This document shows, piece after piece, positions 60,234 through 64,000 of a DNA stretch of 64,000 nucleotides (positions within the stretch are counted from its first letter, which is position 1; every line of letters begins with the position of its first letter). Location of the stretch: the NCBI GenBank assembly GCA_964019135.1, contig OZ025257.1, positions 10,877,971-10,941,970 on the forward strand, given 5' to 3'. Below the pieces are notes generated by a model. That model was not told the origin of the DNA. It made no database searches and worked only from the letters and a program-made list of their open reading frames with translations. The DNA comes from Arenicola marina (Eukaryota > Annelida > Polychaeta > Arenicolidae). The position numbers and the translations under genes are program-made.

Positions 60234-62047
60234 CGAGTTTTTATTACAACGCGTTCGACGTTTGTGTCGACTGCCAGACATAGATGAGGGAATGTTACGG
60301 ATGGAGCGTATATCCATGTCGACAAAATGTCGAATGGTAGTCGTAACTTGATTAAATTGTTGAAATGATGGAGCAGGATTAAATTTCACGGTTTCAAACA
60401 AATCTAAAATTACAAAGAAAACAAGATGACCATGAGGAACATTCTCTGGGAGTGTGATAAGTTATAATTAAGCTAATTTATTTACATTTCTCGTCTAATA
60501 ATATATTCAAGATTTTTTTTCGTCTTATTATTTAATATTTGAGATCAATGTAAAATGGCCCAGATCCATATTCCATTATACAACATGAATTGACATGGTG
60601 TGTTGGTTCTCACAGAGTTACAATGTACCGAGTCACTGTAATAGTTAAATAAGTTGTCTATCAAAGGAGCGTGTGCTACAATGGAAGGCTTCTTAACTTG
60701 TGTGAATATATGATTATATAGATGATTGTGTGCGAAGTTGTCCATGATATCCATGTATCCCAGAGTCTGCTTTACATTGCGCGTGGTATTTAGGACAGAA
60801 CGAATCTTGCTTATACACAAATATCATCTTCATCTTTTGGTGAGTGGAACACCTCCGTACGTACCTCTAACAGTACGTCTAACTTAGAGTGATAAACAAG
60901 ATTAAAAATCATGCTAAACATCCTGGTTCGAAAGCGCTGTGGCATATTACTAATTTCGTACTTACAGAAAAGAAATCTAATGCATGTATTCAAAGCAATT
61001 TCTTACTTACAAAAAAGAAATCTAATGCATATATTCAACGCAATCTTATTATATTTGTTTAAATCTCTTTTTATCTATTTATGGTTTACGTCCACCACAG
61101 CAGTGTAGTCCCGGCATGTCTCTAGCTTTTGCAGAGTGACGCTGTGATAGGGATAGTGTCTATGGCTAAATTATCTGGTGGGTTATAGACAGTAACCTTT
61201 GAAAAGTCGCGTTCATTTCTTGATCTCTGTTTCGTACGTTTCAAACTGGTATACGACATAGCTGTTTAACACAGTAGCGATAATGCATCCAGAAGATGAT
61301 AGCTGTTCTCGTAGATTTAGACAGCTTTATAACCTAGTTTTGCGGTTAAATCAGTTTCGGTTTCATTCCTAGGCGTAACTATTGTTAATTAATGTATAAC
61401 AGATAGAAGGCTCGTTCACATTGGCAAATGAAACAGATTTGGTGTGTAAGAGATGTGTTCGATACGTTCATTAACATGAATCATTGCCTTGTTTGTAAAA
61501 AAATCACGTCCGTGTCTGATCATGGATTCCATGCGTTGTTTTTGATATCCATTGTTCCATGATTGTGATCACAATGCAAGATGACAGTATTCTGCTCGAT
61601 GAGAGTATACTGCAAGCTGACAGTATTCTGCTCGATGACAGTATACTGCAAGATGACAGTATTCTGCTCGATGACTATAATGTGCGATCACAGTAAACTG
61701 TGATGACAATAAACTGTAAGGACATTGAACTACGTACGATGACAGTAAACTGTAAGGACAGTAAACTGTAAACATGTAAGGTGATGATAGTAAAGTGTAA
61801 GGACAGCAAACTACATACGATAATAGTAAACTACGTGCGAGGACCGTAAACTGTAAAGACAGTAAACTATGTGCTATGACAGTAAACTACGTGCGATGAA
61901 AATAAACTATGTAAGAGATCTACACCGCCCAAGAACTGGTCATATATGAACGGCACGAGGACGTTATGATATTCACGGCGGCCAATGTTTGTGATGAGCA
62001 CGTTGTGAGTACGTTCTGATACACAACACTGGGGGGTGGGGGGGGGG

Positions 62048-64000
62048 GTCAAATATGCAGTTAAGGCAGACAATAAAAGGAAAATCAATGAGAAGCAAAA
62101 TATTCTTACCTCATAATCACATCATTACCGGTACTTGAAATGTGACTTTTCGTTCCACGTTGACCAGCGCATGAGTGATTAATGGTAATCGTATTAATAC
62201 ATATTCTCTCACCGCAAAACATTCAAGGATACATTTGGCGGTCTTGGCTGCCTGCAGTGTCATCTCTTCAGATGTCCATGGCTCCACATATTCCTTATTT
62301 CGGCAGGGTTGGGGACGCTTTTGTACGCAAGGTTGGCAGTAACACGACAAGTTCCGTGTTTAGAGATTCAGGGCACACAACCTGTGCTCTGGACAACATG
62401 CAACTTTCGAGTACCGCTTAGCGTCTTGATTTCAATGCGTTCATGGTTGACATCCTTGCAGTCTACATACACAAAGTCCCTCTGACTGATGTATGATGGC
62501 TTGCCTGCTTTAACGATTTCTTTGCGTGGATGTGCTACATTTGATTGGCTAAACCCAAGCAGATCTGTTTCATTAGCAATGATGTGGCGGCCCATAACGT
62601 GACGATAAGCCATGTTTTTCACAACTGCACCCAAACCGTCACATACATTTTTCCCACGAGATGTGACAGAAATTACGAGTGGTGGGCACTGATGCCTTGC
62701 TCAAGTCATGGAAGGAATGCTTTCCTTTAAACTGAACTACACAGCCGTCTGTCCATTGGTGGATTGAGATAATATCTACACCCTTATCTTTAAGCTGTCC
62801 CGTGGCAGCCAACTCGAATTCTTTAACCAAACTGGCATCATGCTGCATGTCATTGCTGATTCCTATGATGGCGTCTTGTTATCCTGGTTCTTGTAATAAA
62901 ACATCATGGGGTGGATGGTCACTTGTACAGGATCAAAGAAGGCAGTTTGTACCTCATTCTGGTAAAAGACTAGTTTTCAGCGAAATCCATTACTACCATA
63001 ATGTCTGATTTGGTAACGTATGACTCTGTGCAAAGAGTGAGCTGGTGGTGATGCCATTCAGCCTTTTTGTCCCCGTCAGCCACCGGAAGGGTTACATATC
63101 CCCATTTTGAAAATGACACTTCCTCCTCTTTGTATTTGAGCAGATCATCCTTCAAGATACAACTAAGTTTATGAGCATTACATTTGTCGCATTCACGACG
63201 CAGGCACATAGCCATAGGTTTCCCGCCATAAGGACATAGAGTGAGATCAACCAAATCCTTCTTGCATTCCACGGTCATCAGTATATCAGATTTGGAAACC
63301 TTCATCAAAGCTTCAAGCTTCAGTGATATATTGCAGCAGATTTGACAGAGGCATGTCCTCATTCTGCACACCTGCTTGGGCTTCAACTGTTTGAAAGCAG
63401 TGAAATGGATCCTATTGTTGGCATACTCTTGCTGAAACCTGCGATATGCCTCATGTAGGGTCATTTTCATGACATACTTGGGAGTTACTGTGGTGTTAAT
63501 AGATGAATCTTTCCTCTTGTAAACCTGTCTCTTACAGGGTAATTCTCTGGTTAAAAACTACACAGTCTCCCTGGGTACTCAACATTTTGCATAGTCTCCC
63601 TGGGTAGTCTGTCTTTGCACCATTCCTCTCTGATTCTGCGATGTCGCATGTGCAGGAGGTTTGTCAGCTGATGTTTTATCTTATATTTCTTGCTTATCCC
63701 TCATTGCTGCCTGATATATGGTCGCTCGTGCCTTTGTGAGGTTCTGTTTCTCTGCTTGGGACTTGTCTGAGTTCAGAGCTGCTTTAGATTCAGATAGAGA
63801 ACTGTCCAAAGACTGCAATTATATGGCCTCAGACATTATCAACTTCTGTTTACTGATTTAGAGATGAGTAATCCTTGATCTACCAAAAGGATGAGTCCTG
63901 GGTGATTTAGACAATTTCGTCTAAATGATGTAGGCCCTCTTTGATGGGGTTGAGAGAAAGCTCTGTTTGACTTCCTGTACCCGCCTGTTCTCACTCCATC
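62048..64000. repeat. Tandem array unit 4 (runs off the window)
   Basis: Starts with the same TCAAATATGCAGTTAAGG join and continues through the transposase pieces to the Lys/Arg-rich ORF. More E2 exon copies may follow beyond 64000. Confidence 0.9.
62115..64000 (-). pseudogene. Transposase relic, unit 4 (incomplete)
   Basis: Contains the CYCQPCVQKRPQPC exon (62350-62210), RKLHVVQSTGCVP (62634-62368), WTDGCVVQFKGKH (62848-62639) and the MDFAEN part (63470-62970). The N-terminal ORF has an insertion near 63920 (TTTCGTCTAAATGATG) and is cut by the window edge. Confidence 0.6.

Larger units (their letters stand above)
54955..62047. repeat. Tandem array unit 3 (full 7.09 kb)
   Basis: Begins TCAAATATGCAGTTAAGG after a G run and ends at the same join at about 62047. 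It holds transposase pieces (minus), the element's right end near 58290, exons 8-9, the 3' flank and repeats. It is the reference unit for period and empty-site comparisons. Confidence 0.92.

Overview
This is an animal (metazoan) window. Its split genes have GT..AG introns with conserved phases, and it also holds LINEs, cut-and-paste transposons, a Helitron-like insert, a tRNA-derived repeat and many minisatellites. The mix suggests a marine invertebrate. A lancelet or another invertebrate deuterostome is my guess, but nothing in the sequence proves it. No bacterial operon, CRISPR array or rRNA gene was seen.

The host content is one gene family: a ubiquitin-conjugating enzyme of the UBE2Q type (N-terminal RWD-like part, acidic linker, C-terminal UBC fold with a catalytic Cys). 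Copy A (3795-12895) has nine exons that join in frame into about 314 residues and looks intact. Copy B (16664-47680) has the same nine exons but has been heavily invaded. Intron 1 holds about 15.8 kb of insertions, including an old LTR-element fossil and a LINE with a 985-codon ORF. Exon 3 is split by a 1.4-kb TIR transposon. Intron 7 holds a 6.2-kb DNA transposon. The A/B duplication spans a 36-bp minisatellite (1-2436 and 14893-15945) that lies in front of each copy, and both copies carry an 18-bp near-palindromic satellite in the same intron 4.

From 41757 to the end lies a tandem array with a period of about 7.09 kb. Each unit joins part of the transposon (its transposase gene on the minus strand) to the last two E2 exons (8 and 9, including the catalytic Cys) and the downstream flank. 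Exons 8-9 therefore occur three times (46817-47680, 52275-53140, 59368-60233) after a single set of exons 1-7. One unit boundary carries a deletion of about 1.63 kb, and unit 1 alone carries a 649-bp Helitron-like insert.

The region from 17.5 to 33 kb is accessory DNA: a TIR element with a THAP-like ORF start, MITEs, a tRNA-like repeat, minisatellites and the LINE. Much of it remains unassigned. Most long ORFs across the 18-bp and 36-bp arrays are artefacts of repeat units divisible by three.
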